Assembly (NCBI GenBank): GCA_913055605.1
Contig: CAJXKJ010000006.1
Coordinates: 1-64,000 of the forward strand
Reading direction: 5' to 3'
DNA from: an uncultured Euryhalocaulis sp.
GTDB taxonomy: Bacteria; Pseudomonadota; Alphaproteobacteria; Caulobacterales; Maricaulaceae
DNA: 64,000 bases
The notes beneath the pieces were generated by a model that did no database searches, had not been told where the DNA came from, and saw nothing but the letters and a program-made list of their open reading frames with translations. A program made the position numbers and the translations under genes. This document shows, piece after piece, positions 35,572-43,423 of this stretch (within the stretch, counting starts at the first letter, position 1; each line of letters starts with the position of its first letter).

Positions 35572-38500
35572 GAGCGATGCGCCTCCTGAGCGCCGGCTGG
35601 GACCGCCGGGGCCATCGGGGCGTCTGGATCCTTGAAGATCACATAGATCGCCGGGACGACCAGGACGGTCAGAATGGTGGACGAGGCGAGGCCGAACAGG
35701 AGCGAGATGGCCAGGCCTTGGAAAATCGGGTCGAACAGGATCACCGCCGCGCCGATCATCGCGGCCAGCGCGGTCAGCAGGATCGGCTTGAAGCGCACCG
35801 CGCCGGCGCGCAGCAGCGTCTCGCGCAGCGTGTCGCCCGGGCGCGCCTCATGGCGGATGAAATCCACCAGCAGGATGGAATTGCGCACGATGATGCCGGC
35901 GAGCGCGATGAAACCGATCATCGACGTCGCGGTGAACGGCGCGCCGAACAGCCAGTGGCCGAGGATGATGCCGATAAGAGTCAGCGGTATCGGGGTCAGC
36001 ACCACGAGCGGCACGCGGAAACTGCCGAACTGGGCGACCACCAGCCCGTAAATGCCGAGGATGGCGACGGCGAACGCCGCGCCCATGTCGCGGAAGGTCA
36101 CATAGGTAATCTCCCACTCCCCGTCCCACAGCAGCGTTGGCCGGGCGTCGGACTCGGGCTGGCCGTGCAGGCGGATGTCGGGCCGCGCGCCGGGCGCCCA
36201 TTCGCGCTCGGCCAGCGCCTTCTGCACCGCCAGCATGCCGTAGATCGGCGCCTCGAACGCCCCGGCGAGATCGCCCATCACCATCTCGGCATAGCGGCCG
36301 TCGCGGCGGAAGATGGGGTATGAGCCGGGCTCTTCGGTGGCGGTGACCACGTCGCCCAGCTCCGTCACCGCGCGCGCGCCGGGAAGGGCGTTGGCCGGGG
36401 TCGGCGTCGCCTCCATCCGCGCGTCCCAGATCAGCTCGCCGCGCGGCATGGCGACGGCGATCTCCATCGGGTTTCGCCCCTCCCCGCGATGGGAATAGCC
36501 GACCGGCGCGCCGCGCAGCAGGGTCTGCACCGTCTCGTACACGTCCTGCTGTTCGACCCGGAAATATTCCAGCGCGTCCTGATCGATGGCGATGCGCAGG
36601 CGCGGGCGCGGTTCGCCGAAACTGTCGTCCACGTCGACGATGAAGGGCACGCCGTCGAAAGCTTCGCGCACCGCGCGGGCGGTCTGCCTGCGGGTGTCGG
36701 CGTCCGGGCCGTAGATTTCGGCCAGCAGGGTGGCGATCACCGGCGGTCCGGGCGGGACCTCCACCACGCGCAGCGCGGTGCCCGGCGGGGCGTCCAGACC
36801 GGCCAGCCGCTCCCGCGCCTCCAGCGCGATGGCGTGGCTGGCGCGATGGCGGTCGTGCCGGGGCGCCAGATTGACCTGGAGGTCGCCCTGCTCCGGCCTG
36901 TCGCGCAGATAATAATGGCGGACCAGGCCGTTGAAATTGAACGGCGCGGCGGTCCCGGCATAGAGCTGGATCGACTCGACTTCCGGGATTTCCGCAAGGC
37001 GGGCCGCCGCCTCGTCGAGCACGCGCTCGGTGCGCTCCAGCGTGGCGCCTTCGGGCAGGTCGAGGACGACCTGGAACTCGCTCTTGTTGTCGAAGGGCAG
37101 CAGCTTCACCGTCACCGTGCGCGTGGCGAAGGCGGTCATGGAGATCAGCGTCGCCCCGCCGACCACGGCCAGGAAGATCCAGGCGTTGCGCCGGCTGGCC
37201 ACCACGGGCGCGGCGGCGCGGCGGTACAGGCGCGGAAGCCGCCCGCCGTCATGTCCGGCGCCATGCCCGGCCTCCCCGCCGGCGAAGGCGCGGCGGCCGG
37301 CGGTGCGCAGCATCAGCCAGGGCGTCAGGATCACCGCGACGAAGAAGGAAAACGCCATCGCCGCCGAGGCGTTGATCGGGATCGGCGCCATGTACGGCCC
37401 CATCAGGCCGGACACGAACAGCATCGGCAGAAGCGCGGCGATCACCGTCAGCGTGGCGACCAGCGTCGGATTGCCGACCTCGGCCACCGCGTCGATCGCG
37501 GCGGCTGCGCGCGGCCTGCCGTCTTCCATCGCCCAGTGGCGGGCGATGTTCTCGATCACTACGATGGCGTCGTCGACCAGGATGCCGATGGAGAAGATCA
37601 GCGCGAACAGGCTGACCCGGTTGATGGTGTAGCCCATCAGGTTCGACGCAAAGAGCGTCAGCAGGATGGTGGCCGGGATCACCGCCAGCACGACCAGCCC
37701 CTCGCGCCAGCCGATCAGGACGGCGACCAGGATGACGATGGACAGCGTCGCCAGCGCCAGATGGAACAGAAGCTCGTTCGCCTTCTCGTTCGCGGTCGCG
37801 CCATAGTCGCGCGTGACGGTCACCGTCAGCCCCTCCGGCACCAGCGGGCCGCGCAACAGGTCCAGCCGCGCCGCCACGCGGCGGGAGACCTGGACCGCGT
37901 TTGCCCCTTCGCGTTTGGCGACGGCGATGCTGACCGCCGGGGCGCGGGCCCAGCCTGCGGCTTCGCCCGCCGCCTCCGGCCGGGTCAGCGCCCAGGCCCG
38001 GCTGTCCGGCGGCGCGGCGCCGATGGCCACATTGGCCACATCGCGGACATAGACGGGCCGTTCGTCCCGCGTGGTCAGCAGCAGCAGGCCGATATCCTGC
38101 GCCCCGGCCAGCGTCTGGCCCGCGACGACGGACCAGGCGCCGTCGGCGCCCATCACCCGGCCGGCGGGAAACGCCCTGTTGGCCGCCTGGATCTTGCCGA
38201 CGAGCTGCTGGAGCGTGACGCCGTACAGGGCCAGCGCCTCGGGATCCGGCTCCACGCGGATCTGGTCCGGCGCGCCGCCGACCAGATAGGTCAGGCCGAC
38301 ATCGGTGACCGAGGCCAGTTCGCTGCGCAGCTCCTCGGCCACGTTGTACAGCGCGTCCTGCGTCCAGCGCCCGGCCCCCTCGCCCGGCTGCGGCGAAAGG
38401 GTCAGCACCATGACCGCCACGTCGTTGATCCCGCGGCCGACGATCAGCGGCTCCGGAATCCCGATCGGGATGCGGTCCATATTGGCCCGCACCTTTTCAT

Positions 38501-38840
38501 GGATGCGGACGATGGCGTCGTCCGCGTCAGTGCCGACCGCGAACCGGGCGGTGACCAGAACCCGGTCATCATCCGACTGGCTGTAGACATGCTCCACCCC
38601 GCCGATTCCGGTGACGATGGCCTCCAGCGGCTTGGTCACCAGCTCCACGGCGTTCGGCGCGCGTAGCCCGTCGGCGCGCACCATGATGTCGACCATGGGC
38701 ACGGAGATTTGCGGCTCTTCCTCCCGCGGGATCGAGAGCAGCGCGATCAGGCCGAGGCCGAGCGAGGCCAGCAGCAGAAGAGGCGTCAGGGGCGAACCGA
38801 TAAAGGACGCCGTCAGATATCCGGCGACCCCCTTCTTCAT
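35568..38840 (-). CDS. RND efflux transporter permease (AcrB/HAE1 superfamily)
   Basis: 1090 residues with twelve predicted membrane segments and two large periplasmic loops. Signatures include SIPREEEPQISVPMVDI at the N-terminus, the segment with GILVDDAIVVIENI (about 420-433; paired Asp in TM4 for proton relay) and the repeat IALAGIIVRNSILLVDFI (about 985). The length is slightly above AcrB. It pumps drugs, metals or lipids outward using protons. The start overlaps the adaptor gene stop (ATGA). No TolC-like gene is adjacent. Confidence 0.94.
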   Translation of the reverse strand: MKKGVAGYLTASFIGSPLTPLLLLASLGLGLIALLSIPREEEPQISVPMVDIMVRADGLRAPNAVELVTKPLEAIVTGIGGVEHVYSQSDDDRVLVTARFAVGTDADDAIVRIHEKVRANMDRIPIGIPEPLIVGRGINDVAVMVLTLSPQPGEGAGRWTQDALYNVAEELRSELASVTDVGLTYLVGGAPDQIRVEPDPEALALYGVTLQQLVGKIQAANRAFPAGRVMGADGAWSVVAGQTLAGAQDIGLLLLTTRDERPVYVRDVANVAIGAAPPDSRAWALTRPEAAGEAAGWARAPAVSIAVAKREGANAVQVSRRVAARLDLLRGPLVPEGLTVTVTRDYGATANEKANELLFHLALATLSIVILVAVLIGWREGLVVLAVIPATILLTLFASNLMGYTINRVSLFALIFSIGILVDDAIVVIENIARHWAMEDGRPRAAAAIDAVAEVGNPTLVATLTVIAALLPMLFVSGLMGPYMAPIPINASAAMAFSFFVAVILTPWLMLRTAGRRAFAGGEAGHGAGHDGGRLPRLYRRAAAPVVASRRNAWIFLAVVGGATLISMTAFATRTVTVKLLPFDNKSEFQVVLDLPEGATLERTERVLDEAAARLAEIPEVESIQLYAGTAAPFNFNGLVRHYYLRDRPEQGDLQVNLAPRHDRHRASHAIALEARERLAGLDAPPGTALRVVEVPPGPPVIATLLAEIYGPDADTRRQTARAVREAFDGVPFIVDVDDSFGEPRPRLRIAIDQDALEYFRVEQQDVYETVQTLLRGAPVGYSHRGEGRNPMEIAVAMPRGELIWDARMEATPTPANALPGARAVTELGDVVTATEEPGSYPIFRRDGRYAEMVMGDLAGAFEAPIYGMLAVQKALAEREWAPGARPDIRLHGQPESDARPTLLWDGEWEITYVTFRDMGAAFAVAILGIYGLVVAQFGSFRVPLVVLTPIPLTLIGIILGHWLFGAPFTATSMIGFIALAGIIVRNSILLVDFIRHEARPGDTLRETLLRAGAVRFKPILLTALAAMIGAAVILFDPIFQGLAISLLFGLASSTILTVLVVPAIYVIFKDPDAPMAPAVPAGAQEAHRS

Positions 38841-39859
38841 GGGGCGATCAGGACATCGCCCGGCCCGAGCCCGGACAATATTTCGACCGCATCGGGAATA
38901 TCGGCGGCGGGGCGTACGGGGCCCATCTGCACCACGACCTCCCGCGCCGCGCCAGCAGCGCCGGCCAGCAGCGCATAGTCGACGCCGAAGCGGGTGCGGA
39001 TGAAGGATCGCGGGACCAGGATGGCCTCGCGCTCGTCCACCGCCAGATAGACGCGCACCCGTTCGCCGACGAAATAGTCGCCCAGCCCCTCGGCGCGGGC
39101 GTCGGCGACGACCCGGCCGTTCTGAATCTCCGGATAGACCTGGACGATCTCCCCCTGTGCCGACAGCGCCCCGCCAAGCGCGGCCCCGCCCAGGCGGATC
39201 GGGTCGCCGACCGCGATAGTGCGCGCGTGCCGTTCGGGAAGGCGCAGGCGCAGGACGCGCGTGTCCAGCGCGATGTCCGCGATGGTTTCGCCGGGGCGTA
39301 CGACCGTCCCCTCCACCACCGGCACGCGCAGCACGCGCCCGTCCGCCGGGGCCTGCACGTCGCCCTCGCGCGAGCGCTCCATCAGCACGCCGCGTTCCTG
39401 CCCTGCGGCGCTCAGCTGGCTTTCCAGCACGGCGACACGGGTGCGCGCCTCGTCCAGCTGGGCGCGGGGCGCGGCGTCGCGCGCGGCCAGAACCTCTGTC
39501 CGCTGCAGGTCGAGCCGGGCCTGGGCCAGTTCGGCCTCGACCGCCGCGATCCGTGCGGCGGCGGAGGCGATCTGGGGATCCAGCTGACCGGCGACGATGA
39601 CGGCGATCACCTGGCCGGCGGTCACCACATCCCCCTCATCCACGCGCAGATCGGTCACCGTGCCGTCCAGCCGGGCGCGCGCCGGGATCATGTTGACGCT
39701 TTCGATCGTGGCGAAGACCGCCTTTTCGTCGGCGATCGGCGCGGCGGCGACGGTGAAGCGTTCGCCCGAATCCTGCGCGGAGGCGGCGGACGGGGCGAGC
39801 GCGAGGCCCAGGGCCAACGCGCCCAGAGCGGCGCCGAGAACGGCGGTCGAAGCAGTCAT
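38837..39859 (-). CDS. RND efflux periplasmic adaptor subunit
   Basis: 340 residues from the ATG at 39859. A signal peptide (about 1-28, ending SAASA) precedes a lipoyl domain (ARLDGTVTDLRVDEGDVVTAGQ), a short helical hairpin (about 90-150), the second lipoyl half (VQAPADGRVLRVPVVEGTVV) and a beta-barrel. This is the membrane-fusion partner of the RND permease with which it overlaps by four bases. An upstream in-frame extension has no similarity and was rejected. Confidence 0.9.
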   Translation of the reverse strand: MTASTAVLGAALGALALGLALAPSAASAQDSGERFTVAAAPIADEKAVFATIESVNMIPARARLDGTVTDLRVDEGDVVTAGQVIAVIVAGQLDPQIASAAARIAAVEAELAQARLDLQRTEVLAARDAAPRAQLDEARTRVAVLESQLSAAGQERGVLMERSREGDVQAPADGRVLRVPVVEGTVVRPGETIADIALDTRVLRLRLPERHARTIAVGDPIRLGGAALGGALSAQGEIVQVYPEIQNGRVVADARAEGLGDYFVGERVRVYLAVDEREAILVPRSFIRTRFGVDYALLAGAAGAAREVVVQMGPVRPAADIPDAVEILSGLGPGDVLIAP

Positions 39860-39906
39860 GACGGCCGGACTATACGAGCGCCGCGCGCGGCGGATTTTGC
39901 GATGGC

Positions 39907-40488
39907 TCAATTCGCCGCCGCCGGCTCCGGCCGGATCCACTGGATGCGCGCGCGCTGGCGCGGCGGCGCGTCCGGCTTGCCGCGCGGGCGGCCGATGACG
40001 ATCGGCGCGACGACGCGTGCGCCCTCCGGCAGGTTCAGCTCCGCGACCCCGTCCGGGCTTTGCAGCCAGGCCTGCGCGAAGCCGATCCAGCACGTGCCCA
40101 GCCCGTCGGCATGGGCGGCCAGCATGAAATTCTCCGCCGCGAGGCAGCAATCGATCGTCGCCATCTCGTCCGGCGCGGTGGCGCAGATCAGCATCAGCGC
40201 CGGCGCGCCGTAAAAGATGTCGAATTCGGGGTCGGAGAGCTGGGCGCTGTATTGCTCCAGCCCCGGCGTGGCGGCGAGGTTCGCCAGCGTGTGCGCCTTG
40301 GCGGCGTCGGAAATGCGCTTCAGCTGGGCGCGGTCGGTGACTGCGGCGAACAGCCAGGGCTGCCGGTTCATGGCGTTCGGGGCGGTCACCGCCGCGTCCA
40401 CGAGCCCGGACAGCAGATTCTTGTTCACCGGTTCGCCGCTATAGGCGCGCACAGCGCGGCGGCCGCGAATGGCGTCGAGAACATTCAT
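39907..40488 (-). CDS. Nitroreductase family protein
   Basis: 193 residues with FMN-binding nitroreductase motifs: RGRRAVRAYSGEPV at the N-terminus, AAVTAPNAMNRQPW (about 33-46), and the C-terminal half with AAENFMLAAHADGLGTCWIG and EGARVVAPIVIGRPRGKP. Such enzymes reduce quinones, nitro compounds or enones with NAD(P)H. It is in an apparent operon with DUF302 and SnoaL-like genes and the RND pump, downstream of a FixK-type box. Similar nitroreductases are often induced by low oxygen. The substrate is unknown. Confidence 0.9.
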   Translation of the reverse strand: MNVLDAIRGRRAVRAYSGEPVNKNLLSGLVDAAVTAPNAMNRQPWLFAAVTDRAQLKRISDAAKAHTLANLAATPGLEQYSAQLSDPEFDIFYGAPALMLICATAPDEMATIDCCLAAENFMLAAHADGLGTCWIGFAQAWLQSPDGVAELNLPEGARVVAPIVIGRPRGKPDAPPRQRARIQWIRPEPAAAN

Positions 40489-40499
40489 CGGGGGCGCTC

Positions 40500-40934
40500 C
40501 TACAAGCCGTCGATGACCGCGCGCAGTTTTCCGCGCACGGCCTGCGCGACGCCGGCCAGCGCCGGATTGTCGATCGCCTGCATGGAGGCGACCGGATCGA
40601 CGGCCGCGATTTCGACGCTGCCGGGCGCGAGGGCGCGGACGGTCACATTGCAGGGCAGCATCAGGCCGATATGCGGTTCGGCCTGCAGCGCCCGATGCGC
40701 CAGCGCCGGGTTGCAGGCGCCCAGAATGACCTGCGCCGGCACGTCCTCGCCCAGCTTTTCCTTCATCGTGGCGCGGACATCGATGCGCGTGAGGACGCCG
40801 AAGCCTTCTTTCTTCAGCGCGTCCTCGGCCCGGGTCAGGGCGCTGGCGAAATCGCTTTCCTCCAGCGTCCGGGCGAAGAAATACGCCTCGCCCGGCGCCG
40901 GAGAATCCGCGCCGCCGCTACGGGGCTTCGCCAT
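40500..40934 (-). CDS. DUF302 domain protein
   Basis: 144 residues. ESDFASALTRAEDALKKEGFGVLTRIDVRATMKEKLG, VILGACNPALAHRAL and IGLMLPCNVTVRA are the conserved blocks of DUF302, with its characteristic Cys positions. No signal peptide. Function is unknown; the family is often beside redox, sulfur or quinone genes. Its start overlaps the SnoaL-like gene's end by 17 nt, and nitroreductase follows after 11 nt. Confidence 0.88.
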   Translation of the reverse strand: MAKPRSGGADSPAPGEAYFFARTLEESDFASALTRAEDALKKEGFGVLTRIDVRATMKEKLGEDVPAQVILGACNPALAHRALQAEPHIGLMLPCNVTVRALAPGSVEIAAVDPVASMQAIDNPALAGVAQAVRGKLRAVIDGL

Positions 40935-41382
40935 AGGGCTGGTTCCACAGGTCGCGGTCCAGAAGCCAGTCGCCGTTCTCGTCCAGCTCCCAGATATGGG
41001 CGAAGCGCCCGGCGCCCAGCGGCACGCCGGTGTCGCGGTCCAGCACCTGGTAGTTGCCGTGGACCAGAACCATGTCGATCCCGTCGACCGAATTGGTGAC
41101 GGTCAACACGGTCAGCGGATTGTCGACCTGCATGTCGTCGGCCCAATAGGCGGTGATCTCTTCCCGCCCCTGATAGGTGGGCAGGCCGTGCAGATAGAGG
41201 TGCGCATCCTCGGCATAGAGCGCGCCCAGCGCCTGCTCGTCATGGCTGTTATAGGCGGCGGTCCAGCGGTCCGCGAGCGCCTGGACGGAGCCGTTGGCGT
41301 CCGCGTCGTCCTGCGCCTGCGCCCCGAAGGCCAGCGCCGTCGCGCCCATCGCCGCCAATACCGCCACAGTCTTCAATTTCAT
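40918..41382 (-). CDS. Exported SnoaL/DUF4440-like protein
   Basis: 154 residues from the ATG at 41382, which AGGGAGGGACGC precedes. A signal peptide (about 1-23, cut after AQA) is followed by one NTF2-like domain (VQALADRWTAAYNSHDEQALGALYAEDAHLY, GREEITAYW, GRFAHIWELDENGDWLLDRDLWNQP). Members range from isomerases to ligand binders, so only a periplasmic location is suggested. It is the first gene of a seven-gene minus-strand operon behind the FixK-type box at 41458. Confidence 0.82.
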   Translation of the reverse strand: MKLKTVAVLAAMGATALAFGAQAQDDADANGSVQALADRWTAAYNSHDEQALGALYAEDAHLYLHGLPTYQGREEITAYWADDMQVDNPLTVLTVTNSVDGIDMVLVHGNYQVLDRDTGVPLGAGRFAHIWELDENGDWLLDRDLWNQPYGEAP

Positions 41383-41457
41383 GCGTCCCTCCCTGGAATC
41401 GTCGCTCCGGTCGCCGCCGGCTCGGGCCGATCCTGGGGGAGCGGCTGTCATAAAGGT

Positions 41458-41471
41458 TTGCGCCAGATCAA
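41458..41471. promoter_or_regulatory. FNR/FixK-type box in the SnoaL-trxC divergent region
   Basis: TTGCG-CCAG-ATCAA: right half perfect, left half TTG correct. It lies 66 bp before trxC and 75 bp before the divergent seven-gene operon and could serve both. Confidence 0.55.
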
Positions 41472-41537
41472 AACGGCGCGCGTCCCGCCCTCCCATCTAG
41501 GGAACGGCGAACGCCGACCTATATCTGGAGACCCAGG

Positions 41538-42005
41538 ATGGCGCGGGAGAGCAGGATGCGCGTGGTCTGTCCCCATTGCGACGCGGTGAACAACGTGCCG
41601 GCCGGACGGCCGGCGCAGGCGGCCAAATGCGGCCGGTGTCACGAAAAACTCTTCACCGGCCGCCCGGCGGCGCTGGACGCGGCGCGCTTCCGCAAACATG
41701 TCGGCGCCAGCGACATTCCCGTCATCGCCGATTTCTGGGCGGCGTGGTGCGGACCGTGCCGGGCGATGGCGCCGATCTTCGAACGCGCCGCGGCGGAGCT
41801 GGAGCCCCGGGCCCGGTTCGTGAAGGTCGATGTGGACGCCAATCAGAGCCTGGCCGCCGAGCTGGGCGTGCAGGGCATTCCGGCCCTCTTCGTGTTCTCC
41901 GGCGGGACCGTCGCGGCGCGCCACGCGGGCGTCGCCGACTCCGCGCTGCTGCGCGACTGGACCCGGCGGTTCGCCGCGAAGGACGCGGCGCCGGAAAAGA
42001 CCTGA
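41538..42005 (+). CDS. trxC: Thioredoxin TrxC (thioredoxin 2)
   Basis: 155 residues. An N-terminal zinc-ribbon with Cys11-x2-Cys14 and Cys31-x2-Cys34 precedes a thioredoxin domain with active site WCGPC (Cys71, Cys74) and the cis-Pro loop GIPALF. This is the TrxC layout; E. coli TrxC keeps its zinc in reducing conditions. The Met at 41556 is an alternative start. A FixK-type box lies 66 bp upstream, and the flavodoxin-like gene follows with its own box. Confidence 0.93.
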   Translation: MARESRMRVVCPHCDAVNNVPAGRPAQAAKCGRCHEKLFTGRPAALDAARFRKHVGASDIPVIADFWAAWCGPCRAMAPIFERAAAELEPRARFVKVDVDANQSLAAELGVQGIPALFVFSGGTVAARHAGVADSALLRDWTRRFAAKDAAPEKT

Positions 42006-42027
42006 CCGGCATTGCGTGGGGCGGCGT

Positions 42028-42041
42028 TTGATCCGCCTCAA
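42028..42041 (+). promoter_or_regulatory. FNR/FixK-type box upstream of the flavodoxin-like gene
   Basis: TTGAT-CCGC-CTCAA: left half perfect, right half one mismatch. It ends 62 bp before the GTG start of the HemG-like flavodoxin gene. Confidence 0.6.
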
Positions 42042-42103
42042 ACCGTTCGCCCGGTCCTTCCCTATCCTTGCATCGCGCACGCGCGCCAAGGCTGGAGGGA
42101 ATC

Positions 42104-42661
42104 GTGTCCGACGTATTGGTGCTTTACGCGACGGTCGAGGGGCAGAGCCGCAAGATCGCCGAACATGTCTGCGACCACGCGGTGCGCCAGTGCCGGATGG
42201 CGCGCGTGGCGAACATCACCAACTTGCCGGACGATCTGGACCCCGCGGCCTATGACGCGCTGATCCTGGTCGCGCCGGTCCATATGGGGCGGCACCACCA
42301 GAGCGCGGTGCATTTCATCCGGGACAATGCGGCGCTGCTGCAGAAACATCCCGCCGCGCTCGTGTCGGTGTCGCTGCACGCGGTGGGGCTGGAGCCGGGC
42401 GACGCGGACGAGGCGCGCGAATATGTCGACCAGCTGGCCGGGGAGACGGGCTGGATTCCCGAGGCCGTGCACTACGCCGCCGGGGCGCTGAAATACGCCA
42501 AATACGATTTCTTCAAGCGCTGGATGATGCGGCGCATCGCCAGTGAAAAGGGGTTGTCCGGCGAACCCGGGGACGGCGACGAGATCGAGTTCACCGACTG
42601 GCGCGCGCTGGACGATTTCGTCGACGACTTTCTGCACCGCCATGCGCCGGTGGGCGCCTGA
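42104..42661 (+). CDS. HemG-like flavodoxin-domain protein (protoporphyrinogen oxidase type)
   Basis: 185 residues from the GTG at 42104, with GGAGGGAATC in front. The flavodoxin fold has the phosphate loop YATVEGQSRKIAEHV (about 7-21), VAPVHMGRHHQSAVHFI (about 56-72) and a C-terminal stretch KYAKYDFFKRWMMRRIASEKG, the loop typical of HemG. HemG oxidises protoporphyrinogen IX with quinone as acceptor, which suits oxygen-poor heme synthesis. The FixK-type box upstream agrees. A general flavodoxin role remains possible. Confidence 0.8.
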   Translation: MSDVLVLYATVEGQSRKIAEHVCDHAVRQCRMARVANITNLPDDLDPAAYDALILVAPVHMGRHHQSAVHFIRDNAALLQKHPAALVSVSLHAVGLEPGDADEAREYVDQLAGETGWIPEAVHYAAGALKYAKYDFFKRWMMRRIASEKGLSGEPGDGDEIEFTDWRALDDFVDDFLHRHAPVGA

Positions 42662-42682
42662 CCGGAGCCTCAGGCCGACGTG

Positions 42683-43333
42683 TCAGGCCGCCAGCGTGCT
42701 GAGCGCGTCCTCTTTCAGGATGCGCAGGGAGCGGGAATGGGCGATCTCCACCAGGCCGGAGCGCTGCAGATGGCTCAGCATCCGCGACACGGTCTCGATC
42801 GTCAGGCCCAGATAGTCGGCGATGTCCTGGCGCCGCATCGGCAGCTCCCGGATCCCGCGCGCGTTCAGGTCGCACAGGAAGGCCGCCACCCGCTCTTCCG
42901 CCGTCTTGCGGCCGAGCAGCAGGAGGTGGTCCTCCGCCCGCGCCAGCTGGAGAACGATGGCGTTTTCCGGCCCGGCGCACGGTCCGGCCGCGCCGCCCAG
43001 GGTCAGGACGCTGCGCGGATAGGCCTCCACCACAGCATCCGACACCGCCTCCGCCCCGAAGCGGTGGGCGCCGTCGGCGCTGAGGCCGAACCAGTCGCCC
43101 GGGAAATGAAACGCCCCGATCTGGCGGCGGCCGTCGCACAACAGGCGCACGGTGCGCACCGCGCCGGAAAGCACCCGGTACAGGCGCGTGGCCGGCACCT
43201 CCTGCGGGAAAATCTCCTGATCCTGGAGGAAGGAGAGCCGCGCGACCCGCACGCGGCCGTCGCCCTGCCCCAGATCGTTGGAATTGCGGGAAACGGCCCG
43301 CGCGTCGATGGCTGTGTCTGACTGGTTCAGCAT
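42683..43333 (-). CDS. fixK: Crp/Fnr family regulator, FixK type
   Basis: 216 residues from the ATG at 43333. A cyclic-nucleotide-like beta-roll (about 30-120) precedes a Crp-type winged helix with PMRRQDIADYLGLTIETVSRMLSHLQRSG. The recognition helix has E-T-V-S-R, the E-x-x-S-R pattern that reads TTGA(T/C) half sites. The first 60 residues contain no cysteine, so it lacks the FNR [4Fe-4S] sensor and fits FixK. It is divergent from fixLJ, and at least eight matching boxes surround it. The name is inferred from sequence and context. Confidence 0.82.
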   Translation of the reverse strand: MLNQSDTAIDARAVSRNSNDLGQGDGRVRVARLSFLQDQEIFPQEVPATRLYRVLSGAVRTVRLLCDGRRQIGAFHFPGDWFGLSADGAHRFGAEAVSDAVVEAYPRSVLTLGGAAGPCAGPENAIVLQLARAEDHLLLLGRKTAEERVAAFLCDLNARGIRELPMRRQDIADYLGLTIETVSRMLSHLQRSGLVEIAHSRSLRILKEDALSTLAA

Positions 43334-43405
43334 GACACGGTCCCTCTGAAACGCCCGGGATAAAAATCGCGCCGCAGGCCGGGGAGCGAAACTCGTGACC
43401 GCCAC

Positions 43406-43420
43406 CTAAGGGAAAATACG
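43406..43420 (-). promoter_or_regulatory. Candidate FixJ-binding site upstream of fixK
   Basis: On the minus strand CGTATTTTCCCTTAG lies about 73-87 bp before the fixK start. It recalls the TTTCCC-containing FixJ sites known in rhizobial fixK promoters. The motif match is from memory and partial. Confidence 0.35.
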
Positions 43421-43423
43421 GAG

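Noticed and set aside
34871-41382. Toxin-antitoxin or defence system among the small genes
   Set aside because: DUF302, DUF2892, SnoaL-like and PNPOx-like families are metabolic or redox associated, and none carries nuclease, kinase-toxin or antitoxin features.
42683-43333. Classical oxygen-sensing FNR
   Set aside because: No cysteine cluster is present in the N-terminal region; the neighbouring FixL/FixJ pair supplies oxygen sensing instead.
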